From contig OZ038437.1 in assembly GCA_964036275.1 (NCBI GenBank), forward strand, positions 2,980,501 through 3,044,500: DNA of 64,000 nucleotides. Reading direction: 5' to 3'. The stretch is from Litoditis marina (Eukaryota; Nematoda; Chromadorea; Rhabditida; Rhabditidae). The notes beneath the pieces are model-generated. The model worked only from the letters and a program-made list of their open reading frames with translations. It did not search any database and had not been told where the DNA came from. The position numbers were made by a program, and so were the translations under genes. Positions 10,101 to 19,040 of the stretch are shown piece after piece. The stretch's first letter is position 1, and every line of letters starts with the position of its first letter.

Positions 10101-10254
10101 CAATATTTGCATGAGGTGATTTTGAACCCTGTGCATGGTCAAATCCCTCCCCCCCCTCCCACTCTGTCCGATCAAGATTTGTCAAACGATTTTCGTCAAA
10201 CAATATGAGGAAAAAAGGCGCTCTTTGGCCTTGTACGGCTGGCGTTGAGCCATC

Positions 10255-10645
10255 GCATAATTCCTTCGACAAAGACAGCGAACCATTAATTCAGCAATTT
10301 TGAGCGAGCAGTAGTGGATTATCTGCCAGCGTAGCAATCCCGCAAAAATCTCATGAGATATCTCATGAGCTATTCGCATGAGCTTCTCATGAGATTCTAC
10401 TAATTTCTGTGCTACAACATTGAGATTGCACGAGTAGCTCATGAGGTATGTCATGAGCAACTCATATGATCCTCTCGTGAGATTGGAGGGATTGCTACAC
10501 TTATCTTCAATCTCTACACTGTCCAGGTGAGACAGTATAGAAATCGAAAATACGCAGATACTGGCCGTTCGCCAGAGCCCGCCCCTTACAAAATTTAGTA
10601 TACGCTGTCAGCAAATTTCCAAAAAGCTCTATAGCAATAAGAGAC
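10255..10645. mobile_element. Family M3 copy 3, interrupted by a family M2 insertion
   Basis: The left part (GACAAAGACAGCG, GAGCGAGCAGTAGTGGATTATC) and right part (ATACGCAGATACTGGCCGTTCG, CCCCTTACAAAAT) match the two halves of M3. Between them lies an M2 element at 10329-10499. M3 is therefore the older insertion here. Confidence 0.6.
10329..10499. mobile_element. Foldback/MITE, family M2, copy 2 (nested in M3)
   Basis: Terminal sequences GCGTAGCAATCC and GGATTGCTAC are inverted. The interior is dense in CTCATGAG (perfect 8-bp palindrome) and relatives. Length is about 171 bp, with no coding capacity. Confidence 0.65.
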
Positions 10646-10948
10646 AACACTAAGTGTACAAGAAACAAAAACTAACCACTTATCACATCCTGTAAATGTC
10701 ACAGTCGTCCTTATCAATAACCGCGGAGCACTTTTAAGATATAATATTAGTCTGAAAAACGGTTTACGAGGCTATTTGGATGTTGGCAGCATTTTCCGAG
10801 ACCAGCAAGTGGAATGCTCACGGAAACATTCTGAACCCGGAACTTTTCCGGGTAAAAAAGGTTCAATTGAAACATAATTAGTAGCAGTAGTGACATGAAC
10901 GCTACAGATGCGTCATAATTTATACATTTCGACAGTAAAAAAACTGGA

Positions 10949-11140
10949 TCAAATTACGAACACAGGGTTATAGGGCATCACAGGCTGTATAGGCTTTTCT
11001 TCATGTACTACTGAAGTTTCCGATTTCTCCAAATGTAGGATGTTCGTGGAGTAAAGAACCTTGCCAACTGAGTCTAACAGACAACCTCTTGGAGGATCTC
11101 CAACTCCCAGCGCCCTTTTGACGCCAACAACACCTTCACA
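10949..11140 (-). CDS. Candidate terminal exon, unknown protein
   Basis: A minus-strand frame of 63 residues runs from a possible GTGTAG acceptor (phase 0) to a TGA. It reads in part GVKRALGVGDPPRGCLLDSV, then VHEEKPIQPVMPYNPVFVI. The composition resembles a real protein and is not a repeat shadow, but no upstream exon could be joined before the plus-strand gene at 12023. I do not recognise it. Confidence 0.35.
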   Translation of the reverse strand, partial: CEGVVGVKRALGVGDPPRGCLLDSVGKVLYSTNILHLEKSETSVVHEEKPIQPVMPYNPVFVI

Positions 11141-11861
11141 CTACACTCAGAAAATACGAGAAAAATAGAGCTGGTAAAGTCTGTTTCACCAATCGATAGT
11201 TTCCTACAGTAATCTTCCGATTACTCAAAAACATTTATCTAACCAACTAAAATACTTTAAGATTCACTGTTCTCTATGCCTATAGTAACGCAATGTGGAA
11301 AACAAAACCACAACATTAAAACTATTTACAATACCTACAAGATATGAGAAACTTAACTGAAAGATTTACAATTTTACTGTAGAGGGCTATTGTTGCGTGA
11401 AACAGACTATAATAATGTATGTCTCGGTCTGTGCAGTTCAGCGTCCCGCTCTCGTTCTTTGGCTTATTCCTGTTTTCCATTCGACAAAACTGGCAAGAAT
11501 TCCTGATTTCGAAGATCTGTTTCGTTGCGTTTTTTCTTGTTTGTTTTTCTGTAAATGTTGTTGACACTCTGTTAACAACTGTTTCGAAAACACAGGAAAC
11601 ATCTATGTCATTCAATTGCGTCCGCTTCCTCCCATTAGACGGTTGTATTTATCGTGAGATTCGAAAAAGGTATTTCTTCTACATTTTTCAACTGGCATGT
11701 TACAGGCGAATTGAAAACTATATATTTTACTCAGTATTGTAATACTTCTGATCTCCAACAAAGAAAATTTGGGTAAAAACTGCACCTTGTTAAAATTGAC
11801 TGACAAAACGACTCAAAATCGGAAAACGGGCCGATAAGAACAACTTGAGTTCAGACTTAAA
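11141..11861. other. No clear gene; one short repeat
   Basis: Only the ACTGTAGAG-type repeat (11371-11414) and unremarkable open frames on both strands are visible. Parts of the minus strand (for example reading MENRNKPKNESG) could be an upstream exon of 10949-11140, but no consistent splice chain was found. Confidence 0.4.
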
Positions 11862-11976
11862 GTAGGACGACTATGTGGACCAATCTTGTGTCATCGGTCC
11901 TTTGAACTGCAATCGGAAATGTATTGCAGTTTAAAGGACTGAAGCGTTGCGATTGGACCATATAGTCGTCCTTCTT
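11862..11976. mobile_element. Foldback/MITE family M1, copy 2 (opposite orientation)
   Basis: The arms carry GTAGGACGACTATGTGGACC and GATTGGACCATATAGTCGTC. The arm with TGTGTCATCGG is on the left and the arm with CTGAAGCGTTGC on the right, the reverse of copy 1. Confidence 0.7.
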
Positions 11977-12010
11977 CAACTTTTCTGAATCTTCCCTCCC
12001 TGAATCACAC

Positions 12011-12022
12011 GTTTTCAGACCT
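12011..12022 (+). promoter_or_regulatory. Likely trans-splice acceptor
   Basis: GTTTTCAG ends 4 nt before the ATG at 12023, with no coding sequence before it. In nematodes an acceptor this close to the start codon usually receives a spliced leader. The leader itself cannot be seen here. Confidence 0.5.
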
Positions 12023-13477
12023 ATGTGCATAATGATATTTCTGGTGTCCTCCATAGCAACTCTCGCAAGTGTTTTGTGGAATTGTGGAGCGAAAAAGCCG
12101 GCTGTCTCAGAATCGGCCATAGTCGCGACTCCGCCCCCACCAGCAGCTGCGCCACATACGGTAACAATAATATAATCGTCGAATGAATAAAATATCTAGT
12201 AAATATCCAAATGGCCTGACAGGAACCAGATCACCTGCCTGGCGCTCCACGGTTTATTCATGCGCTCCAACGCGAATATCTCCTAAAAACGGTTTTCGAA
12301 TCTCCGCTAATGAACTGTGATCAAATGATGTATCAGTAAAATAGTATTTGTAACGAATTTGCATTGGAGCGACGGAATTAACCGTGGAGCGCAAAGCACG
12401 AGATGTAGTTCCGGTCAGACCACCTTTAACCACCCTGGTCAATAATTTTGTAAGCAAATCTCTGAAAAACTGTATTGTGAATCCGGATTTGAACTTTTTC
12501 CCAAGTTTCTTCTGCGTTGTCAAGACGGAGTTCGCTAGTTACTCGTGCCTCAAGAAGGACAATTATGTGGACCAATCTCGTGTCAACGGTCCTTTGAAGA
12601 AGGACGATTGTGTGGTCCAATCGCAACGCCCCCTTTAAACCGCAATACATTTTTCAATTGCAGTTTAAAGGACCGATGTCACGGGATTGGTCCACATAAT
12701 CATCCTTCTTTAAACTACTATTCAAAATCGCAGTTTAAAGGACTGAAGCGTTGCGATTGGACCTCATAATCGTCCTTCTTTCACGTCATTGTATTTTTTC
12801 AGGCATCGGTTGAACAGAAAAAATGCGACGAGACAAAGGGTAAAGATGACGACAAAAAGGACTCCGCACCGGAAAAAGACTCTCTAAACAGCAAAGAAGC
12901 GGAGAAAAACAAACTGAAATCGAAAGACGACCTCAAAAGAAGTCCCCGGCCTCAATCTCCGACCAGCGTGGGCCGAGAAATGCCAGAGACTTCCAGAGGA
13001 GTAAGTTTACTAGCAGAACAATGGCACGTGGAACGTGATAATACTCCAGACACCAACCATTGAGAACTTTTTCGATGCTTTTTATCACAATTCTGATGTG
13101 TTGCTCTTTTTTTTCCGTGCATTCGATCTGCAGTACAGTGACCCTGGTTACAGATTGTTGGCTGAATACTGTATTTCTCAATCTCAGCTCTGGATTCCAT
13201 GATTAGCCCAAAAAAATTTAATTTGCAAACAGATGACGCCGCAATGACAACCATAGTTATCGATTTATTCTATTGTTGTGCAGATTACTGACTACACCGC
13301 CAAGACAATCTTAGTTATTGATTTAATCGAATATTATCAATTTTGAATTGATACACATAGTTACTGATTCAACAGACTATTATTGATTTATTGATTTTTT
13401 AGGCAGACGATGGTGGCTACGAGGCTTGTCCCGAGATGACCCCGGAAGAATTGGCCCAAGTGGCCGGAATGAAATGA
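12023..13477 (+). CDS. Lysine-rich protein with N-terminal hydrophobic segment (3 exons, 136 aa)
   Basis: Exons 12023-12160, 12803-13000 and 13403-13477 are joined in phase 0 at both junctions (ACG|GTAACA; TTTTTTCAG; GGA|GTAAGT; TTTTTTAG). Residues 3-19 are hydrophobic (IMIFLVSSIATLASVLW), a signal peptide or membrane anchor. A short NCGAKK stretch and an Ala/Pro segment follow. Exon 2 is strongly charged (KGKDDDKKDSAPEKDS, KEAEKNKLKSKDDLKR). The C-terminus reads DDGGYEACPEMTPEELAQVAG then MK-stop. I recognise no named family; the disordered charged middle suggests a tethered or secreted low-complexity protein. Intron 1 hosts two foldback elements. The start was chosen because it directly follows the trans-splice acceptor; a second Met is at residue 4. 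Confidence 0.75.
12212..12422. mobile_element. Foldback element, about 210 bp, in intron 1 of the lysine-rich gene
   Basis: The left end TGGCCTGACAGGAAC and GCGCTCCACGGTT mirrors the right end AACCGTGGAGCGC and GTTCCGGTCAGACCA. Imperfect arms are about 48 bp and the interior is unrelated single-copy-looking sequence. No other copy was noticed in the window. Confidence 0.6.
12554..12780. mobile_element. Family M1 element inserted into another M1 element
   Basis: The outer left arm (GAAGGACAATTATGTGGACC) begins at 12554 and the outer right arm ends at 12780 (ATAATCGTCCTTC). A complete inner copy, 12599-12710, lies between CCTTTGA and TTTAAAC in the outer loop. It is a self-nested insertion inside intron 1. 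Confidence 0.65.
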
Positions 13478-13550
13478 GAAAAAAGAAAACAACGAGTAAA
13501 AACACATTGGTCTACGAATACTGTATATACTCGTGGCTAATTCATTCGGC

Positions 13551-13556
13551 AATAAA
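13551..13556 (+). terminator. Polyadenylation signal of the lysine-rich gene
   Basis: AATAAA, about 74 nt after the TGA stop at 13475-13477. Confidence 0.6.
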
Positions 13557-13629
13557 CCACTCGTAAACTGACTGTATTGATTTTGAGTTGAATGTGCAGT
13601 TTGATCTGCATACACATTAGGGTTGTTAA

Positions 13630-13772
13630 AGTCGAACTCGAAACTCGACTCGACTCGAAAAAACTCGAAAATTTTCGAGTTGAGTCGAACTCGAAACTCG
13701 AAAACTCGAAAACTCGAAAACTCGAAATTTTCCAAAAACGCGAAAACTCGAAAACTCGAAAACTCGAAAATC
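13630..13772. repeat. Tandem repeat of CTCGAAAA units
   Basis: About a dozen copies of an AAAACTCG(A)A unit of roughly 10 bp, broken by GACTCGACTCG and by an inverted stretch (TCGAAAATTTTCGA). It lies just 3' of the lysine-rich gene. Confidence 0.8.
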
Positions 13773-14135
13773 ACAGCTATTGGTTGTGACTAATGCTCAG
13801 CGGGATCAAACTACAGACACTACAAAACGAGCAACAATTAAAACACTGTCTGACCATAATTTCACCCAGAGGGATCGTTATGTTTATGGTCATTCTTTGT
13901 TAAATGAAATTTTTATATCGTGGACCAAACTCAATGTAAACAGGGTGATATTTGAAATTTCCTACAAACGGAACAAACAAAATCGGAACACCAAAACGAT
14001 AATGAGTTTATTTTCTGAACGTATTTTTCGATGAAACGTGTGTGAATGTGTTTGCGATCAGTTTGCTTTGGCAGTCACTTCGGAATTCTGAAAAATGGTC
14101 AAGTAAAACATAATGACAAGCAAATTCATCATTAA

Positions 14136-14250
14136 ACAAGGACGAACGATTATGTGGTCCAATCGCAATATTTCAGTCCTTTTAGCCGCAATACATTTTT
14201 CATTTGCAGTTTGAAGGACCACTGGATTGGTTCACATAATCGTTCTTCCT
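14136..14250. mobile_element. Foldback/MITE family M1, copy 4
   Basis: ACGATTATGTGGTCCAATCG, then a diverged loop, then GGATTGGTTCACATAATCG. The right arm has lost several bases relative to the other copies (ACCACTGGATTGG). Confidence 0.6.
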
Positions 14251-14500
14251 TAATCATCAATACATCACACGTTTTTCATTTTTTGTCTTTGCTTCTTGTT
14301 CGATTGAATCAATACCACAACATCTGGTGGAGATTGTATTCTCAATTGCCTCATGTTGAAAAGATATGGGGTATTCACAAAAATTCCATCCTGCCTTTAC
14401 TTCGGTTACTATTAATAAACGCCTGAAAAACATGATTCATCACAATCTTATTGGGTTCGCTTTTTCCAAAGTAGGCCTTACGGTGCATGCTTTTCTGTTG

Positions 14501-14583
14501 CGCTGTGTTTGTAGCTTAATCCCGTTGCTTTTCGGTGAAAATTAGTAATGTTCAGGGAAAATTGAGATCAAACTACAAAAACC
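14501..14583. repeat. Dispersed inverted repeat 'FQ' (TTTGTAGTTTGATC), full copy
   Basis: CGCTGTGTTTGTAGCTTAATC, then CCGTTGCTTTTCGGT, then GAGATCAAACTACAAAAACC. It is an 80-90 bp pair of short inverted ends with a semi-conserved interior. Other full copies are at 46153-46225, 47722-47792, 55910-55992, 58729-58790 and 58926-58995. 'FQ' is a working label. Confidence 0.55.
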
Positions 14584-14592
14584 ACAAAAAAT

Positions 14593-15621
14593 TCACTCCC
14601 TATAACTGACCGTATCCTTGGAAACTCCCGTTGCCGTCCGGCTTCCGGATACCGCTCTTTCGGGGGTCGTCGCTGCAAACGGAATATTTAAAAAATGAAG
14701 AAACTGTATATAGTGGATGCCAATTTTATAAACTTCTGTCTCACCGGAATTGAACCTGCGAGCAAAAGTTTTATAGCAGGTCGCTAACCACTGTGCTATT
14801 AGAGGACATAGCGGGCATGTTTTGGAATCGAATCGAAGACATGTGTGCGTACACAGCGAAAAGTGAAATATACAGTACCCTCTCGCCTAGCCTATCCGTT
14901 GGCGACGAGTATAGCATTCAGTACAAGCAATGTCCATATTCACATGCTCAAAGATTGATTAGAACGAATTGGCGATGTCTAGGTAGAGCGTTGATTTCTA
15001 TGTTTCATTTTACATTTTACTCACTTTCTTATAATTTGCATCATACACTAATTCCATCTGTCTTTCTATACCTGGTGGTCCGAGCAGTTTGTTGGTAGTC
15101 CATAGTGCATAGATGTCCATTGCATTGACCAGCAGGTTACAGATTGCCACTATGAAGATGACCGTGAACACAATTATCCTCGAGTCATCCCAAGAGTCTC
15201 TGAAGATGAATATAAGTTCAGTTGAATAGAGTTACAGTGCGAAATAACAGTTAGTTCAATATAGTCTTAGTGTAAAGTATTAGTTGGAAATAACAGATGA
15301 AAGTGAAACGGTCAGCCTTTACCCCGTCTTTGCGAATAACGATATAGCGGCAAGTAATATAATACGAATACCTACAGTGAATTTCGTGATGTGTGCACAT
15401 GCACACTGCGTACAGTATTCACACGAAACAACAATAAAAATTGGCTAGATAAAAAAGTGTGATTTTAGAAAATATCAAAGAATAAATAAACATTAGTTTG
15501 GAAAAAAGAGAAAAACTTACACCAGACAGACCATCACTGAAACTTGGAATAGAAATGAAGTTTCATTCCAGACAAACGTGAGAGAAACGGCGTCTTCACG
15601 TTCACATGTTCCATTGCACAT
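14593..15621 (-). CDS. Small membrane protein (3 exons, 102 aa), not recognised
   Basis: Exons 15521-15621, 15072-15199 and 14593-14672 close in phase to 103 codons including TGA. The first exon reads MCNGTCERED, then VWNETSFLFQVSVMVCL, a short hydrophobic stretch. Exon 2 has a strong membrane segment (RIIVFTVIFIVAICNLLV, about residues 41-58) after SWDDS. The tail is Ser/Thr/Arg-rich (ATTPERAVSGSRTATG). NGT and NET are possible N-glycosylation sites on one side. The chosen ATG lies only 13 bp from a foldback element (15634-15814), so the true 5' exons may lie beyond it or have been lost. A GTCAGT after the ACG codon (about residue 97) could instead splice to a further exon. No family is named. 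Confidence 0.55.
14707..14914 (-). repeat. SINE-like family A, copy 4, in an intron of the small membrane gene
   Basis: The minus strand carries CGCCAACGGATAGGC, an A box (TAGCACAGTGGTTAGCG), a B box (GGTTCAATTCC) and ends TATAAAATTGGCA. It occupies most of the intron between exons 2 and 3. Confidence 0.65.
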
Positions 15622-15633
15622 TTCGAGAGAACA

Positions 15634-15814
15634 GGCGGCGTAGCAATCCCCACTATAGTTCATGAGATCATCTCATAAGCTATTGGTACGAGTTTTTCAT
15701 GAGATTCTATTGATTACTATGCTACAACATTAAGAGTTCACGAGTAGCTCATGAGGTAACTCATAAGAAACTCATATGAACTTCTCATGAGGTTGGACGG
15801 TTTGCTACGCCGCC
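15634..15814. mobile_element. Foldback/MITE, family M2, copy 3
   Basis: The best-preserved M2 copy, 181 bp. GGCGGCGTAGCAATCC at the left and GGTTTGCTACGCCGCC at the right are terminal inverted repeats. The interior has CTCATGAG-type 8-mers and GATTCTATTGATTACTATGC. Confidence 0.7.
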
Positions 15815-16074
15815 AGTTCAAATACGAGAGTGCTGAAACTGTGATATCTTTGTTGTTTGTTTAAGCCTAAGTAACTAAGTTCCCTTTCTATAATTCGCCT
15901 GTTGGTATGTATGTCTGAAACCTAAATCGTGCATTTTTGGTCGAAAAAGAGAGAAGCAAATGAAGCAAATGCACTTTTTGTTGAAAACTGAGAAAAGCCG
16001 TGAGCGAACGTGAGCTGTATGCTTTTCATTTCTCATTGGCAGTAGTGTGGGAAGGGTGGATCATGATAGAACCT
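15815..16074. other. Left flank of the satellite, no gene seen
   Basis: Ordinary AT-rich sequence including a near-direct repeat (GAAGCAAATGAAGCAAATGCAC). No coding signal was found. Confidence 0.4.
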
Positions 16075-16880
16075 TTGCCTCTATGTTAAGAGAACTGCGC
16101 CCTAAGTTAAGGGTAACTACCGCGCTCATTATTAGAGAGAACTCCCGCGCTCTATGTTTGGGGAAACTTCCGCGCCCTGTGTTAGCGAGAAATCCCGCGC
16201 CCTAAGTTAGAGGGAACTTCCACGCCACAAGTTAAGGGAAACTACCGCGCTCAATATTGGGGACAACTCCCGCGCCCTATATTAGGGAGAACTTACGCTC
16301 TCTATGTTAAGGAAAACTCCCACGCCCTAAGTTAAGGGGAACTTCCGCACCCTATGATAAAGGAAACTCCCGCGCCCTATGGTAAAAGAAACTCACGCGC
16401 CCTATTTCAGCCAGACGCGCTCTATCTTAAAGGAAACTCCCGCGCCATGAGTTAGGGGAACTCCCGCGCCCTATATTAGAAAGAACTTCCGCGCTATTTG
16501 TCAAGGGAAACTCCCGCGCCCCAAGTTAAGGAAAACTTTTGCTCTCTATGTTGAGGGAAACTCCCGCGCCCTAAGTTAAGTTGAACTTCCGCACCCTATG
16601 GTGAAGGCGACCCTCGCGCCCTATTTCAGCGAGACGCCCTTTATGTTAAGGAAAACTCCCGCGCCATAAGTTAAGGGGGGACTCAAGAGTTTGGGGAACT
16701 CCCGCGCCCTATATTAGAAAGAACTTTAGCGCTGTATGTCAAGGGAAACTTCCCCGCCCCAAGTTAGGGGGAACTTCCGCGCCCAATGGTAAAGGTAACG
16801 GAAACTCCGGCGCCCTATTTAAGCAAGACGCACTCTATGCTAGGGGGAACCATAAGTTAGGAGGAACTCTCGCGCGCTCT
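16075..16880. repeat. Diverged left edge of the satellite
   Basis: Monomers here vary strongly (CCGCGCCCTATATTAGGG, GCCCTAAGTTAAGGGG, CGCTCAATATTGGGG) and are 24-29 bp. They match an older form with GCGCCCTA where the core has GCGCTCTA. Confidence 0.85.
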
Positions 16881-18852
16881 ATGGTAAGGGAACTCTCGCG
16901 CTTTATGGTAGGGTAACTCTCGCGCTCTATGTTAAGGAGAACTACCGCACTCTATGGTAACGGGAACTCTCGCGCTCTATGGTAGGGGAACTCTCGCGCT
17001 TTATGGTAGGGTAACTCTCGCGCTCTATGTTAAGGAGAACTACCGCACTCTATGGTAACGGGAACTCTCGCGCTCTATGGTAGGGGAACTCTCGCGCTTT
17101 ATGGTAGGGTAACTCTCGCGCTCTATGTTAAGGAGAACTACCGCGCTCTATGGTAACGGGAACTCTCGCGCTCTATGGTAGGGGAACTCTCGCGCTTTAT
17201 GGTAGGGTAACTCTCGCGCTCTATGTTAAGGAGAACTACCGCGCTCTATGGTAACGGGAACTCTCGCGCTCTATGGTAGGGGAACTCTCGCGCTTTATGG
17301 TAGGGTAACTCTCGCGCTCTATGTTAAGGAGAACTACCGCACTCTATGGTAACGGGAACTCTCGCGCTCTATGGTAGGGGAACTCTCGCGCTTTATGGTA
17401 GGGGAACTCTCGCGCTCTATGTTAAGGAGAACTACCGCACTCTATGGTAACGGGAACTCTCGCGCTCTATGGTAGGGGAACTCTCGCGCTTTATGGTAGG
17501 GTAACTTTCGCGCTCTATGTTAAGGAGAACTACCGCACTCTATGGTAACGGGAACTCTCGCGCTCTATGGTAGGGGAACTCTCGCGCTTTATGGTAGGGT
17601 AACTCTCGCGCTCTATGTTAAGGAGAACTACCGCACTCTATGGTAACGGGAACTCTCGCGCTCTATGGTAGGGGAACTCTCGCGCTTTATGGTAGGGTAA
17701 CTCTCGCGCTCTATGTTAAGGAGAACTACCGCACTCTATGGTAACGGGAACTCTCGCGCTCTATGGTAGGGGAACTCTCGCGCTTTATGGTAGGGTAACT
17801 CTCGCGCTCTATGTTAAGGAGAACTACCGCGCTCTATGGTAACGGGAACTCTCGCGCTCTATGGTAGGGGAACTCTCGCGCTTTATGGTAGGGTAACTCT
17901 CGCGCTCTATGTTAAGGAGAACTACCGCACTCTATGGTAACGGGAACTCTCGCGCTCTATGGTAGGGGAACTCTCGCGCTTTATGGTAGGGTAACTCTCG
18001 CGCTCTATGTTAAGGAGAACTACCGCACTCTATGGTAACGGGAACTCTCGCGCTCTATGGTAGGGGAACTCTCGCGCTTTATGGTAGGGTAACTCTCGCG
18101 CTCTATGTTAAGGAGAACTACCGCGCTCTATGGTAACGGGAACTCTCGCGCTCTATGGTAGGGGAACTCTCGCGCTTTATGGTAGGGTAACTCTCGCGCT
18201 CTATGTTAAGGAGAACTACCGCACTCTATGGTAACGGGAACTCTCGCGCTCTATGGTAGGGGAACTCTCGCGCTTTATGGTAGGGTAACTCTCGCGCTCT
18301 ATGTTAAGGAGAACTACCGCGCTCTATGGTAACGGGCACTCTCGCGCTCTATGGTAGGGGAACTCTCGCGCTTTATGGTAGGGGAACTCTCGCGCTTTAT
18401 GGTAGGGTAACTCTCGCGCTTTATGGTAGGGTAACTCTCGCGCTCTATGTTAAGGAGAACTACCGCGCTCTATGGTAACGGGCACTCTCGCGCTCTATGG
18501 TAGGGGAACTCTCGCGCTTTATGGTAGGGTAACTCTCGCGCTCTATGTTAAGGAGAACTACCGCGATCTATGGTAACGGGAACTCTCGCGCTCTATGGTA
18601 GGGGAACTCTCGCGCTTTATGGTAGGGTAACTCTCGCGCTTTATGGTAGGGTAACTCTCGCGCTCTATGTTAAGGAGAACTACCGCGCTCTATGGTAACG
18701 GGCACTCTCGCGCTCTATGGTAGGGGAACTCTCGCGCTTTATGGTAGGGGAACTCTCGCGCTTTATGGTAGGGTAACTCTCGCGCTTTATGGTAGGGTAA
18801 CTCTCGCGCTCTATGTTAAGGAGAACTACCGCGCTCTATGGTAACGGGCACT

Positions 18853-19040
18853 CTCGCGCTTTATGGTAGGGTAACTCTCGCGCTTTATGGTAGGGTAACT
18901 CTCGCGCTTTATGGTAGGGTAACTCTCGCGCTTTATGGTAGGGTAACTCTCGCGCTTCATGGTAGGGTAACTCTCGCGCTTTATGGTAGGGTAACTCTCG
19001 CGCTTTATGGTAGGGTAACTCTCGCGCTCTATGTTAAGGA
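18853..19040. repeat. Run of B monomers within the satellite
   Basis: Seven or so consecutive 24-bp B monomers (one with CTTCATGG) replace the usual A-B-C-D order. Because 24 is a multiple of three, a frame reading VTLALYGR repeats appears; I regard it as a by-product, not a gene. Confidence 0.8.

Noticed and set aside
13388..13774. 128-residue minus-strand frame
   Set aside because: It is the reverse of the CTCGAAAA tandem repeat and of the last exon of the lysine-rich gene.
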